7,047 bases of DNA, from the NCBI GenBank assembly GCA_030592105.1, contig JAUVKE010000132.1, positions 1 to 7,047 of the forward strand. Direction: 5' to 3'. The stretch is from Desulfobacteraceae bacterium (lineage in GTDB: Bacteria; Desulfobacterota; Desulfobacteria; Desulfobacterales; BuS5). Below, piece by piece: positions 6,790 through 7,047 of the stretch. Both the position numbers and the translations under genes were made by a program. Each line of letters begins with the position of its first letter. Position 1 is the first letter of the stretch. The notes below the pieces were generated by a model that was given only the letters and a program-made list of their open reading frames with translations, did not search any database and had not been told where the DNA came from.

Positions 6790-7047
6790 TTAAAATATAT
6801 ATTTAATAAATAAATATGCCACAGGAGATGCAAAAAGAAGGGCATCAATACGATCAAGCATACCCCCATGCCCCGGAAGTATATTTCCTGAGTCTTTAAC
6901 ACCTGACACTCTTTTAAATAATGATTCAAATAAATCTCCAACCTGACCTGTAAGCCCTATGCATATAAAAAAAATAAGACAGAAACCCCAATGAAGATGA
7001 GGCATGAAATAATATTTAAACAGAACGCCGCCTAATAAATTTGCAAC
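6790..7047 (-). CDS. cdsA: Phosphatidate cytidylyltransferase (CDP-diacylglycerol synthase), C-terminal part; cut by right window edge
   Basis: The frame is open from the right edge to a TAA at 6792-6790, giving the last 85 residues of a membrane enzyme that makes CDP-diacylglycerol from phosphatidate and CTP for phospholipid synthesis. The fragment carries the full CDS family signature at its residues 42-68: S-L-F-K-R, then K-D-S-G, then [12 protein letters not shown]. This Asp- and Lys-rich segment is the catalytic, metal-binding end of the protein. Hydrophobic helices flank it (about 18-33 and 69-85), as expected for the final membrane spans. An internal Met codon at 7005 is not the start: the coding frame continues upstream with [14 protein letters not shown], part of a preceding helix. 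The protein ends shortly after the signature, the normal family end, so the 3' end is intact. Confidence 0.96.
   Translation of the reverse strand, partial: VANLLGGVLFKYYFMPHLHWGFCLIFFICIGLTGQVGDLFESLFKRVSGVKDSGNILPGHGGMLDRIDALLFASPVAYLFIKYIF

Noticed and set aside
6790..7005. A 71-residue standalone membrane protein starting at the Met codon at 7005
   Set aside because: The frame continues upstream to the window edge with helix-like sequence, and the CDS signature shows it is the tail of cdsA, not a separate small gene.
1..7047. Search for tRNA/rRNA genes, CRISPR repeats, insertion sequences, phage or defence genes
   Set aside because: Nearly all of the window is explained by seven contiguous, same-strand housekeeping-type genes. 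No direct-repeat array, transposase motif or cloverleaf-like segment was noticed.

Overview
This window looks like core chromosomal DNA from an AT-rich Gram-negative bacterium. Every convincing gene lies on the minus strand, so the window reads right to left. The best guess at lineage is Desulfobacterota (the former deltaproteobacterial sulfate reducers). That is an inference from two things: the cdsA-dxr-rseP gene order, and a PurL of about 1000 residues with a fused PurS-like region and no glutaminase domain, a form I associate with that group. It has not been tested by any search.

In transcription order, the right part is an envelope and isoprenoid block: the C-terminal 85 codons of cdsA (CDP-diacylglycerol synthase, cut by the right edge), a 102-bp gap, dxr (first committed step of the MEP isoprenoid pathway) and rseP (site-2 intramembrane protease). 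dxr and rseP share one base in TAATG. The middle is purL (FGAM synthase of de novo purine synthesis), which starts 5 or 14 bp after the rseP stop. The left part holds a PPP-type metallophosphatase, a small exported protein with two bacterial SH3 repeats, and the first 108 codons of a PfkB-family (adenosine-kinase-like) sugar or nucleoside kinase that runs off the left edge. The phosphatase and SH3 genes each start 3 bp after the preceding stop codon, and the last pair overlaps by 4 bp (ATGA).

From dxr leftward, gaps are 14 bp or less and I see no terminator. The most economical reading is therefore one polycistronic unit, possibly continuing from cdsA. The only real non-coding space is the cdsA-dxr gap, which contains an AT-rich inverted repeat and at most a weak promoter-like match. 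The products fall into two themes: envelope and isoprenoid biogenesis (cdsA, dxr, rseP, perhaps the SH3 protein) and purine or nucleotide metabolism (purL, the PfkB kinase, perhaps the phosphatase). I found no RNA gene, mobile element, CRISPR array or phage gene, and nothing that amounts to a new defence or signalling system. The points most worth a second look are the PurL architecture, the mixed operon content, and the short genes between purL and the kinase.
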